Shown: positions 16,390 through 24,694 of the stretch, in pieces
How positions within the stretch are numbered: the first letter of the stretch is position 1
How the letters are laid out: each line of letters opens with the position of its first letter
NCBI GenBank assembly: GCA_022826945.1
Contig: JAJDTY010000075.1
Span: 1-64,000, forward strand
From: Candidatus Binatia bacterium
GTDB lineage: Bacteria; Desulfobacterota; Binatia; Bin18
Length of the DNA stretch: 64,000 nt
Direction: 5' to 3'
The notes under the pieces: generated by a model
The model's database searches: none
Told to the model about the DNA's origin: nothing
The model's input: the letters and a program-made list of their open reading frames with translations, nothing else
Position numbers and translations under genes: made by a program

Positions 16390-16845
16390 TTAATCCGGTA
16401 CGACGGCATACACCCGATAGGTCACCTCGTTGGGCTTAAGTTTGCCCTCGCCCACTGCCATCAGGTTATTGAGCCAGGCATACCGCTCGTCGCCGGTCTC
16501 AAACTGTATCTGTGAGATAAAATAATTATCCCCGAAATTGGTCGAGCCGCCGCCCGCGAGCGCTTTCCGAATACCCTCGGTGGCCTCCATGCGCGCCCGA
16601 TAGGTGACGTAGATCGCCGCTCCATCGTCGCTCTCGAAGACCGCCCGCACATCGAGGCGCAGGTTGCCGTCCGGGCCGACCAGAGCCCAGTCGGCCCCGC
16701 TGGCCCGGACCTTGCCTTTCATCCGCGGGCCCTCGAAGTGTCCACCGGTCAGGTCGGCTACAATACGCTCGCCGAGCGGTCCCTTGCCGACGCTGATCGG
16801 GGTAATGAAGGTGGCGGTATAATCGCACAGATATTCGAGTTTCAT
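16390..16845 (-). CDS. DUF3237 domain protein
   Basis: A 151-residue protein of the DUF3237 family, small beta-barrel proteins often linked to aromatic or steroid-like catabolism but without a defined activity. The family pattern is visible: LEYLCDYTATFITPISVGKGPLGERIVADLTGGHFEGPRMKG in two parts (residues 3-45), GADWALVGPDGNLRLDVRAVFESDDGAAIYVTYRA, and a C-terminal RYAWLNNLMAVGEGKL segment that is nearly invariant. The ATG at 16845 has a GGGAGC ribosome binding site and lies 10 bases after the amidohydrolase stop, so the two are an operon. Confidence 0.85.
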   Translation of the reverse strand: MKLEYLCDYTATFITPISVGKGPLGERIVADLTGGHFEGPRMKGKVRASGADWALVGPDGNLRLDVRAVFESDDGAAIYVTYRARMEATEGIRKALAGGGSTNFGDNYFISQIQFETGDERYAWLNNLMAVGEGKLKPNEVTYRVYAVVPD

Positions 16846-16855
16846 CGGCTGCTCC

Positions 16856-18013
16856 CTACAGACCGTAGACCTGCGCCGCGTTCCGGCCGATGACCTTCTG
16901 CCGCGTTGCCTCGGGCATGGGCTCAACCAGTTCGACCAGCTCGGCCATATAGTTATCCGGATGGTCGGGATGCGGGAAGTCCGAGGCCCAGAAGAATTTG
17001 TCTGCGCCTACGAAGTCCACCACATGGCCAAAGGCTTTTTCGTCCGGATCGCCGGAAATCCAGCAGTTGCGATAAAAATAATAGCTGGGTTTTTCTTTGA
17101 GCTTGACGGTATCGCCCAAGGGGCTGTCAAACACGGCGTCCATACGGTTGAGCAGATAGCCGGCCCAGCCCGCACCCGATTCCAGCACCACAATTTTGAT
17201 CTTGGGGAAACGCTCAAACAGGCCGTACTGGAACATCGCCGTAAAAGCCTGGAGCGGTCCCTGGGCGCCGTGCACATTATAGTGCCACAGCGCCCATTTC
17301 TGCATATCCTTGAAGCGTTGGTGCACCCGCTTGGAGGGTGGCTCCCCACTCGGGTGAATACCGACCGGGACGTCCAACTCCTGGGCCTTGGCCCAGAACG
17401 GGTCATAGTCCGGGTGGGCGTGAGATTTATTGGTTGGCGTAAACGGCACGAAGAATGCGCCTTTGGCCCCGGCGCGCACGGCCCGTTCCAGTTCCTGGGC
17501 CGCTACATTCCCATCTCCCATTGAGATATGGGCAATCGGGATCAGCCGGCCATCGGAATCGGAGCAGAAATCAACCACCCAGCGGTTGTACGCCTCGGCG
17601 TAGGCTGCCTGGAGATCAAGGCCCTCAACCTCTTCGGTTTCCCATAAGAGGCCCAGACTCGGATAGATAATGGCTTTTTCCAAGCCCTCTTGATCCATTC
17701 GGGCCAGCCGCTCTTTGGGATACATCGAGCCAAAGGGCGCCTCGCCCACATAGGTACGGTCCGGGTGGGGAGCGGTTTCTTCTTCCGATTTCTTTCCCAT
17801 CGCCCCGAACTGGGCCAGTTGTCCCGGCTGTGAATACTTCGCGGGTCGTCCATCCAGTTCCAGGACCTCCAGTCCTTCTTCATTGGTGTGCAGACGGATT
17901 GCCCGGTCCTTATATTTGGGATGAATATACTTCTCCCAGGTATCAGGTGGCTCAAGGATGTGTCCGTCGGCATCAACCGCCCCGTTATAGGGAAACTTTC
18001 CGTTTGCGGCCAT
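16856..18013 (-). CDS. Amidohydrolase family 2 protein
   Basis: A 385-residue family 2 amidohydrolase. Metal-binding residues are in GAVDADGHILEPPDTWEKYI (D16, H18), a barrel His in VGIHPSGEPP, and the Asp in FWASDFPHPDHP. It has the PSLGLLWE and AYNRWVVDFC segments seen also in the copies at 32563 and 56222, so the three form one subfamily. The predicted role is decarboxylation or hydrolysis of a ring-derived acid in the cytoplasm. The ATG at 18013 follows GGAGGGA. It is first in an operon with DUF3237. Confidence 0.85.
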   Translation of the reverse strand: MAANGKFPYNGAVDADGHILEPPDTWEKYIHPKYKDRAIRLHTNEEGLEVLELDGRPAKYSQPGQLAQFGAMGKKSEEETAPHPDRTYVGEAPFGSMYPKERLARMDQEGLEKAIIYPSLGLLWETEEVEGLDLQAAYAEAYNRWVVDFCSDSDGRLIPIAHISMGDGNVAAQELERAVRAGAKGAFFVPFTPTNKSHAHPDYDPFWAKAQELDVPVGIHPSGEPPSKRVHQRFKDMQKWALWHYNVHGAQGPLQAFTAMFQYGLFERFPKIKIVVLESGAGWAGYLLNRMDAVFDSPLGDTVKLKEKPSYYFYRNCWISGDPDEKAFGHVVDFVGADKFFWASDFPHPDHPDNYMAELVELVEPMPEATRQKVIGRNAAQVYGL

Positions 18014-18132
18014 TCTCCATTCCCTCCGTTTTTACGTGTTGTGAACTGAAACTTGAGAGCATCATTTCTAGCCTACACGGTTCGCTCGAGCAAGGGTTTT
18101 TCGGGGGGGAAGGCGGCGGGGGTCCTGAGAGC

Positions 18133-18149
18133 GCGGGCTTCCAGCCCGC
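18133..18149. repeat. GC-rich palindrome in an intergenic gap
   Basis: A seven-bp stem GCGGGCT/AGCCCGC with a three-base loop, within a longer GC-rich phrase of a kind that recurs in intergenic regions of many environmental genomes. It lies between the amidohydrolase start (18013, minus) and the BNR-protein stop (18192, minus), so it may end the BNR transcript. Confidence 0.45.
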
Positions 18150-18191
18150 TCCTAGGCGGTCAGGATAGCCGCGTTCCCAGGTAATGGGTTT

Positions 18192-19250
18192 TTATCCGCA
18201 CGCCAAGGTATAGACGTTCTGACATCCGTCCGGCAGCGTGGACCCTCCCCAGGTCGTACCACCGTCCTGAGTACCGAACACTTGGCCCTCCCGCGTACCA
18301 CAGTATACGAGCTGCGGGTCCTGGCGGCTGAGGGCAACGGTCATCATGGTACTCTGGGGGGAGATGCCATAATCATAGCGCTGCCAAGTCTGACCCAGAT
18401 CCGGGCTGCGATAGACGGAGCCGTTCAGGGTAAGCGCCCCAGGACTCAACGCGGCGTAGAGGGTATTGGGATCACCAGGAGCGACCTGGATATCGCGCGC
18501 GTACGCTAACGGCGAAGAACGCCAGATTTCCATATCCGCCCAGGTCTGACCCTGATCCGGGCTTTGGAACAGCCCCATGCGCGTGGCCAGAAAGACGTTG
18601 CCCGGCTGCGCGGCACTCAGCACCAGGGCGTGCGTGTCCATCATACCTTCGGCATCGGTGTTGCTCAGAATACGACTCTTCAAATAATCCTGCTCGGCAA
18701 ACTGGAGCAGTGCTGAGGTACAGTCTTCCCAGGTGTCACCGCCGTCCCGACTACGGATGATTCCGCCGACCTCCAGGCCAGCATACACCGCATCCGGATC
18801 ATTCGGGTCGGCCGCTAGGCCGATAATACGACACGGAAAACCCATTTCAACCATGCCGGCCGGCTCGGCAAAGGTCAGGCGTTTCCAGGTGTCGCCGCCG
18901 TTCTCGCTCCGATAGATGGCCGCCGGTGCGGTGCCACAATATACGACCTGGGGATCGTTTGGGCGAAACAGCAGGGACCAGACCGCCATCCCGGTATCTG
19001 GAAAATCCAACTCCTCCCAGTGCGCCCCGCCGTCCGTACTGCGGTACGGTCCGTGCTGGGTGCCGACGTATAACAGGTGCGGATTATCAGGATGGATAAG
19101 AATGGCCCGAATCTCGGCCTGCTCCGGGAGGCCCTGGCTCAAAATCTGCCACTCTGTTTCTCCGACTCCTTGACGACACAAACCGCTGGACGGAGCGGTC
19201 TGTCCGTTCTTGGAAAACTGCGACGCCCCAGCGTAGACATACTGAGCCAT
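18192..19250 (-). CDS. BNR/Asp-box repeat beta-propeller protein
   Basis: A 352-residue protein built of repeated Asp-box motifs: YRSTDGGAHWE, YRSENGGDTWK, RSRDGGDTWED, SPDQGQTWAD, SPDLGQTWQR and TQDGGTTWGG, each followed by a VYAG/VYCGT/LYAAL-type strand. This is the sortilin/sialidase-like (VPS10, photosystem-stability-like) propeller fold. There is no signal peptide, so it seems cytoplasmic; no sialidase catalytic residues can be claimed. The ATG at 19250 is preceded by GGGAGAAAACC. It is divergent from the symporter gene with 231 bases between them. Confidence 0.8.
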   Translation of the reverse strand: MAQYVYAGASQFSKNGQTAPSSGLCRQGVGETEWQILSQGLPEQAEIRAILIHPDNPHLLYVGTQHGPYRSTDGGAHWEELDFPDTGMAVWSLLFRPNDPQVVYCGTAPAAIYRSENGGDTWKRLTFAEPAGMVEMGFPCRIIGLAADPNDPDAVYAGLEVGGIIRSRDGGDTWEDCTSALLQFAEQDYLKSRILSNTDAEGMMDTHALVLSAAQPGNVFLATRMGLFQSPDQGQTWADMEIWRSSPLAYARDIQVAPGDPNTLYAALSPGALTLNGSVYRSPDLGQTWQRYDYGISPQSTMMTVALSRQDPQLVYCGTREGQVFGTQDGGTTWGGSTLPDGCQNVYTLACG

Positions 19251-19481
19251 GGTTTTCTCCCTTCTTTGCGCGCTAGAGTCTCATTATTGGGTCAGCGGCC
19301 AATATGCAACCCAATCCTCAGAATCTTCAGGGCTAAATGATCAGCACAGAAAATCCGCCTGTCTTGTCTCCATTGGCTTTCCTCAGCTATCAGGACAAGC
19401 ACGGGAGGGTGTGTGGCAGACGTATCTTGGGTTCCACAGATGGCAACAGCACGCTAACGCGGACAAGGAGGAAGGCCAACC

Positions 19482-21419
19482 GTGCTCATATCTTTTCTGT
19501 CCGTTCTCATCTTGATTGCCCTGCTCTGGTCTCTGGGCTGGTATGCCAAACGCTGGGTTTCGACCGATGCCGATTATTTGCTGGCCGGCCGCCAGGTCAG
19601 TCTGCTCCCCGGCATTGCCGGGATCTGTGGGATCGCGTTTGCCGGCAGCGTAACCAGCATTATTCCGGGCCTGACCATTCAGTACGGTTTTTTCGGCTGG
19701 GTATGGGGCATTAGTCTACCCGCGGTCATCGGCTATTGGATATACGGCCTGCTGGCCTGCCCGTATATCCGTCGCTCCGGCGCCTATACCCTACCGGAGT
19801 GGTTGGAAATGCGCTTTGATGCGCGCACCCGCTTGGTTGTCAGCATTGCCACCCTCCTCGGCGTGACCGGCCTAGTCGCCATGAATGTCATTGCCATGGC
19901 GCTGATTATGACCGGTTTTCTTGAGGCTCCGTTATGGCTGATGGTGACGCTGATTCTCGGTGGTCATATCATGTTTCTCCTCCTCGGCGGTCTGTGGGCG
20001 TTGACCCTGACCGATGTCGTGCAGGTCATTCTGGGCTTCATCCTGCTGCCGGCGCTGGTCGGCTACTGTGCATGGACATTTGGCGGCTGGGATATGATTC
20101 AAGCTCAGTTTGTATCCCCGGCTCCGTTGACTCAGGGAACGGCGGGGACATTTCCGTGGCTCCGTCTGAGCTATCCCAGCATTATCACCGTCTCCCTGGT
20201 GGTCGGGATGTTCATTCAGTGGGGCGGCAACTACTATTGGCTGCGCGCCGCGGCCGCCCGCACCGAGTTTGTCGCCCGCTGGCAATATCTTATTGGTGGA
20301 GTCGTGGTCGTCGTGGTTGTCCACGGGGCGTTGGGCCTGCTCGGACTGTACGCGGGGAGCGTGTATCGCCAAGACTTTCTGGGTGAGGCCAACCCCATGA
20401 GCGCATATGGCATGCTGATGCGCGACCTTCCCTCAGGGGTGGCGCTCTTCGGCTTGGTGGCGGCCTTGGCTGCCACCATCTCAACCACCAGCAACGCCCA
20501 CCTGGGGATTACCTCGACCCTGGTGCGCGACCTGTATCAACGCTTTCTGCATCCGGAAGCAACACGCGAACAGGTTCTGCGTATCAGCCGGATTCTCACC
20601 GTCGTCACCGGGGGCGGTATCTGGCTGCTCAGTTTTTACCCCGGTGGCCCCTATTTTCTGCTGGCCATTAGCTGCGCGATGTTGGGACCGGCGGCGCTGA
20701 TCTTTTTGCTCGGACATCGCTGGTCGCGGATCAACGCAACCGGAGCGTTTTGGGGGACGCTCATCGGGATGGTCGTCATGCTGGTCTACGAAGGATTACA
20801 GCTGACTGGCGTGACCGCGTGGTCAACACATACGGTTCTTATCGGAACCCTGACCACCCTGCCCTTGATCGTTCTGATCTCGCTGGCAACCTCACAGCCG
20901 GCAAACCAGCAGGATAGGCACTCTGGGGTTGACCATGAGCCCTCTGCCCTCACCACCGAGCATGCGCAACTCCTGGACCTGTTGCACCACGGCTATGAAC
21001 GGATGGTCGAACTGACCGATTTTCTCGGCATGGACACCGCGCGCGGGAACCGCTTAATCAACGAACTGATAGCCGCTGGCTTGGTTCAGCGGCAGGCGCA
21101 ATCGGGGCCGGAATTTTTTACCCTGGGGCTCACTCCCCAGGGAGCGCAACACTGGGAGGAGACTGAAGAACCCGGAGCGGTTGTACCGCCCCGCTCTTCG
21201 GTTCCCACCATTGAACTCCAAATCCTCAGACAGATTGAGAGCAGTCCGCAGACACTACGGACCTTGGGTCGAGCGATTGAGGCGAATGCCTCGACGCTCG
21301 GCGTGATCGTCAGCCGCCTGGAACGACTCGGCCAGATACGTGGCCATGGTATATGGGAACGGCGTCTCGTCTTGTCCGATACGGGCCACGCAGCCCTCCA
21401 GGCGGCGGATCAGGGCTAA
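19482..21419 (+). CDS. Sodium:solute symporter fused to two winged-helix-like domains
   Basis: A 645-residue protein. Residues 1 to about 470 are a sodium:solute symporter (SSF) with about 13 membrane segments and family features such as ADYLLAGRQVSLLPGIAGI, SGAYTLPEWLEMRFD, and the ATISTTSNAHLGITSTLVRDLYQRFL segment. After a polar linker (about 471-486) comes a cytoplasmic extension with two winged-helix-like units: 487-560 (AQLLDLLHHGYERMVELTDF... with NRLINELIAAGLVQ and FFTLGLTPQGAQHW) and 574-643 (ILRQIESSPQTLRTLGRAI... with SRLERLGQIRG and RRLVLSDTGHAAL). The GTG start follows AAGGAGG. Whether the tail binds DNA is inference. Substrate unknown. Confidence 0.85.
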   Translation: MLISFLSVLILIALLWSLGWYAKRWVSTDADYLLAGRQVSLLPGIAGICGIAFAGSVTSIIPGLTIQYGFFGWVWGISLPAVIGYWIYGLLACPYIRRSGAYTLPEWLEMRFDARTRLVVSIATLLGVTGLVAMNVIAMALIMTGFLEAPLWLMVTLILGGHIMFLLLGGLWALTLTDVVQVILGFILLPALVGYCAWTFGGWDMIQAQFVSPAPLTQGTAGTFPWLRLSYPSIITVSLVVGMFIQWGGNYYWLRAAAARTEFVARWQYLIGGVVVVVVVHGALGLLGLYAGSVYRQDFLGEANPMSAYGMLMRDLPSGVALFGLVAALAATISTTSNAHLGITSTLVRDLYQRFLHPEATREQVLRISRILTVVTGGGIWLLSFYPGGPYFLLAISCAMLGPAALIFLLGHRWSRINATGAFWGTLIGMVVMLVYEGLQLTGVTAWSTHTVLIGTLTTLPLIVLISLATSQPANQQDRHSGVDHEPSALTTEHAQLLDLLHHGYERMVELTDFLGMDTARGNRLINELIAAGLVQRQAQSGPEFFTLGLTPQGAQHWEETEEPGAVVPPRSSVPTIELQILRQIESSPQTLRTLGRAIEANASTLGVIVSRLERLGQIRGHGIWERRLVLSDTGHAALQAADQG

Positions 21420-21503
21420 GGGCCCCGCTCATTCGACCTACGGCCCTGACAGTTCTCTTTGGAACGGATACACTTCGGTATCACTCCTGTTCGAGGTGAG
21501 CGT

Positions 21504-22874
21504 ATGCCGAGTACCAAGCCGCCGAGCGGCACGCGAGATTACTTACCTGAGACCGTGGCAAAACGACGCTACGTTGTGGCGAAGATCGAGAACATCTTTC
21601 AACGCTACGGCTTCCTGCCCCTCGAAACCCCGGCCATCGAAAATCTGACCACACTGTTAGGCAAGTATGGCGAGGAAGGCGACCAACTCCTCTTTCGTCT
21701 CCTCCATCGAGGCGACAAACTTACGCGCGCCCTGGAAAAACCGGCTCCCGACGCCGGGGACCTGGCCGAGCTTGGACTGCGCTACGATCTCACCGTTCCG
21801 CTGGCACGCGTGGTGGCCCAGTACGGCAACAGCCTCCCCAGGGTGTTCAAGCGCTACCAGATTCAGCCCGTCTGGCGGGCGGACCGTCCGGCGAAAGGCC
21901 GCTTTCGTGAGTTTTATCAGTGCGACGTCGATCTGACCGGCACAACGTCGCTGCTGGCCGAAGCAGAGGTGATGAACGCGGTCAGCAGTGCGCTGCTTGA
22001 GCTCGGTTTTTCCAATTTCTCCATTGCGCTCAACCACCGGGTGATTCTGCGGAGCATGATCGGGGCGGTCGGCATTGACCCCAGTCTTGAGGGGTCCGCT
22101 CTGATTGCCATTGATAAGCTGGACAAAATCGGTGTTGACGGCGTGCAGGCAGAACTCACACAACGCGGCATTGCTCCGGAATCGGCCCAACGTCTGCTCG
22201 CCATGACAACGAGCACCCCGGAGATGAGCAACCACGCCGTTTTAGAAGCCTTGCGCGGACAGTTATTGCAGCCCGAGGCGCAGCAGGCACTCAATGAGCT
22301 TGAAGCGCTTGTGGCCTTAACCATGGATGCCCCGGCAGGTTCGCATATCCGTCTGGCCCCGGCACTGGCACGGGGTCTGAGCTATTATACCGGCCCTATC
22401 TTCGAGGTCGTCTCAACCGACTTCAGCGGCTCGTTAGGCGGTGGCGGACGCTATGACAACCTAGTTGGCATGTTCAGCAACAAGCAGGTTCCGGCAGTCG
22501 GCTTTTCCCTTGGTCTGGAACGTATCCTGCTCTTAATGGAAGAACGACAGATGTTCCCGATCCTGCAACTGACGGCCCGGGTGATGGTCTGCGTCCTGCC
22601 CGATACTCCGCTGCCACCGGCAGTCGGACTGGCCTCGCGCCTGCGTCAGGCAGGCATTACTGTCGAGGTCTATCCGGAACAGAGCAAGCTCAAGCGCCAG
22701 CTCTCCGCCGCCGACGCCCAGCAGATTCCCTACGCCCTGATTCTCGGACCTGACGAGGTCGAACGCCAGCGTTATACCTTGAAGGACTTGGCAACCGGGG
22801 AGCAGCAAGCGCTAGGTGAAGACGATCTCATCGCCGCGCTCCAGCAGCCTAGAACACCACCTCAAGCTGCGTAA
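21504..22874 (+). CDS. hisS: Histidine-tRNA ligase
   Basis: A 456-residue class II histidyl-tRNA synthetase that charges tRNA-His. Motif 2 (VWRADRPAKGRFREFYQ), the His-binding LARGLSYYTGPIFEV and motif 3 (GFSLGLERILLLM) are all present, followed by the C-terminal anticodon-binding domain (VMVCVLPDTPLPPAV... IPYALILGPDEVE). The KYGEEGDQLLFRLLHRGDKL segment near the N-terminus belongs to the longer, eukaryote/Bacteroidetes-like HisRS branch. The ATG at 21504 with a GAGGTGAG in front and the usual PSTKPPSGTRDYLP start support it over the upstream in-frame ATG. Its last 26 bases overlap the end of the convergent DUF1302 gene. Confidence 0.92.
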   Translation: MPSTKPPSGTRDYLPETVAKRRYVVAKIENIFQRYGFLPLETPAIENLTTLLGKYGEEGDQLLFRLLHRGDKLTRALEKPAPDAGDLAELGLRYDLTVPLARVVAQYGNSLPRVFKRYQIQPVWRADRPAKGRFREFYQCDVDLTGTTSLLAEAEVMNAVSSALLELGFSNFSIALNHRVILRSMIGAVGIDPSLEGSALIAIDKLDKIGVDGVQAELTQRGIAPESAQRLLAMTTSTPEMSNHAVLEALRGQLLQPEAQQALNELEALVALTMDAPAGSHIRLAPALARGLSYYTGPIFEVVSTDFSGSLGGGGRYDNLVGMFSNKQVPAVGFSLGLERILLLMEERQMFPILQLTARVMVCVLPDTPLPPAVGLASRLRQAGITVEVYPEQSKLKRQLSAADAQQIPYALILGPDEVERQRYTLKDLATGEQQALGEDDLIAALQQPRTPPQAA

Positions 22875-24666
22875 TCAGATTGTCCCGGTCGCGCAGCAGG
22901 CCGATGCCGTTGTACTGGCCATCGAGGTAGTTGTACTGGAGCGTCAGTCGAAACGGATCCCGCGTCAGCGTGACTCCCGGCTGGACGAGCCAGGAGCCCT
23001 GCCAGTCGTAGAAGAAGACCAACTGCGGTTTAATCACCCCGGAGCGAAAGGAGGTCGAGATACTCAGCGTATTCACAAACTGGTGTTGATCGATATTGAC
23101 CAGGGAGCGGTTCTGGCGGCTCGGCTCGCTCACCGGAATCGCAAAATGACCAAAGCCGTAGGGTCCGGCTGACGCCAGCGACGTATCGTTAAAATCGACG
23201 ATATGCGTGCCGAACATCTGCCCGCTGATAATGAAAGACTGCTGGGGGTTGAGAGCGCGAATATAGCGGTTGATATCGATCCCCAGCACCCAGCGCACAA
23301 CGTGTGAGTGCGCAATATCGTTCTCATACGCCAGCAGCGGCGAGCCGGTGATAGGATCGACCCCGACCTGGCGGTAACCGGGTGTGATCTGACCGCCGGA
23401 CAGAACCGGTCCGAGCAGGTGCGTAGCACCAGAGTTCTTAAAAAACGGCTCGTCCCAGAAAACCGCGGCCTCGCTGCGGATGATCGCGTACCACTTCGGC
23501 ACGGGAAAAGAAGCAGTCAGACCGGAGATCGCAATTTTCGGATACAGTACATTGGCCTGGAAGTGATCGACGATGAACTGAGAGGCCCGTCCCGCGTTGA
23601 CCGCCTGCTCAAACGCCGCCAGGCTGATCGGCGGATTCTTCCTAGGCGTGACAATGCGCACCTCGGGCGCATCCAGAAACGTGTAGTAATGCGCCGCAGA
23701 CAGTGTCAGCTCACCAACTCTGGCGGTGACGCGAAAGCCGCCTCGAGTGTCCTTAAAATTCTGGGCCGGCTTTTTGATGACACTGCGTATCCCCGGCGGG
23801 TTCGGGGTTGACCAGGGTGAGCCAACCGGCACCGGGCTGGAGATATTCTTGTCAAAGGCTCCGTAGCCCTCAATATTGAGCTCGGAGAAGGGACCGACAT
23901 CCTCAAAGCTGTACACGGCTCGCACCATGTCCAGGGGTACGCGTCGGTCATCCAGGGAGACGAGGAAGCCGCCAAAGCTGGCATCGAGCGGATTGATCTG
24001 ATCCAGAAGCCGAAAGGCGTCGGTCTCCCCCCAGGACAGGTTTTGGCGTCCAATGCGTAAAAAGAGCGCCTCCCAAGACAGGTCAACATAGGCTTCAAAC
24101 AGCCGATGGCGCATGCGCAGGCTGCGACGCGAGTTAACACGCGAGCAGTCGGCAAACTGACGCGGACTGGTCCGCTTTTGTTTGCTAGGCTGACCACAGT
24201 TGGAGTGCAGGGGAAAGCGCTCGCTGAACACGTCAGGTCCGTAGTCCCAGACACCGTCGTACTCCCCCCGATAGGTTACGAAATAACTGATGTCTTCAAG
24301 CTGGAGCCACTGAAGCGGCTTGAGCAGCGGCGCCAGCACGCTGAGATGGCCCTCATAGCTGCCCTCAACCAAGTCCACCAGGTCGTGTCGTAATTCGACT
24401 TGGACGAAGGAGCGGTTCTGGAGCATATTGAAGGAATTATACGGTGTCTGGAGACGAGTATTTCCACCCGCGTTCTCCACTGCCATAGCCGTCCGGTTAT
24501 ATACCCGGCCGTTAAAGCGCAGCGTTTGAGACTCGTCCAGAAAGCGGGCGTGCAGCAGGGCCGGCCAGAGCAATAGACCAACGACCAAGCTACGAACGCA
24601 CAACAGTCCGCCCTGTCTCAGGCGCGATGAAGTGCACTCACTTGTCGCCGCTTGTCGACCCCGCAC
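22849..24666 (-). CDS. DUF1302 family outer-membrane protein
   Basis: A 605-residue outer-membrane beta-barrel of the DUF1302 family. A signal peptide (residues about 24-41, ending LLHA) is followed by a long beta-rich region with alternating hydrophobic residues and aromatic girdles. The protein ends LITQLEVVF, the C-terminal Phe expected by the BAM machinery. An Arg/Lys/Ser-rich insert lies at about residues 150-180. DUF1302 proteins go with DUF1329 proteins and are linked to uptake or export of hydrophobic compounds; the exact role is unknown. A GTG start with an AAGGGGA before it is used. The 3' end overlaps hisS by 26 bases on the other strand. Confidence 0.85.
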   Translation of the reverse strand: MRGRQAATSECTSSRLRQGGLLCVRSLVVGLLLWPALLHARFLDESQTLRFNGRVYNRTAMAVENAGGNTRLQTPYNSFNMLQNRSFVQVELRHDLVDLVEGSYEGHLSVLAPLLKPLQWLQLEDISYFVTYRGEYDGVWDYGPDVFSERFPLHSNCGQPSKQKRTSPRQFADCSRVNSRRSLRMRHRLFEAYVDLSWEALFLRIGRQNLSWGETDAFRLLDQINPLDASFGGFLVSLDDRRVPLDMVRAVYSFEDVGPFSELNIEGYGAFDKNISSPVPVGSPWSTPNPPGIRSVIKKPAQNFKDTRGGFRVTARVGELTLSAAHYYTFLDAPEVRIVTPRKNPPISLAAFEQAVNAGRASQFIVDHFQANVLYPKIAISGLTASFPVPKWYAIIRSEAAVFWDEPFFKNSGATHLLGPVLSGGQITPGYRQVGVDPITGSPLLAYENDIAHSHVVRWVLGIDINRYIRALNPQQSFIISGQMFGTHIVDFNDTSLASAGPYGFGHFAIPVSEPSRQNRSLVNIDQHQFVNTLSISTSFRSGVIKPQLVFFYDWQGSWLVQPGVTLTRDPFRLTLQYNYLDGQYNGIGLLRDRDNLITQLEVVF

Positions 24667-24694
24667 GCTGTTCCCCTTGGCCGTAATCTATCCT

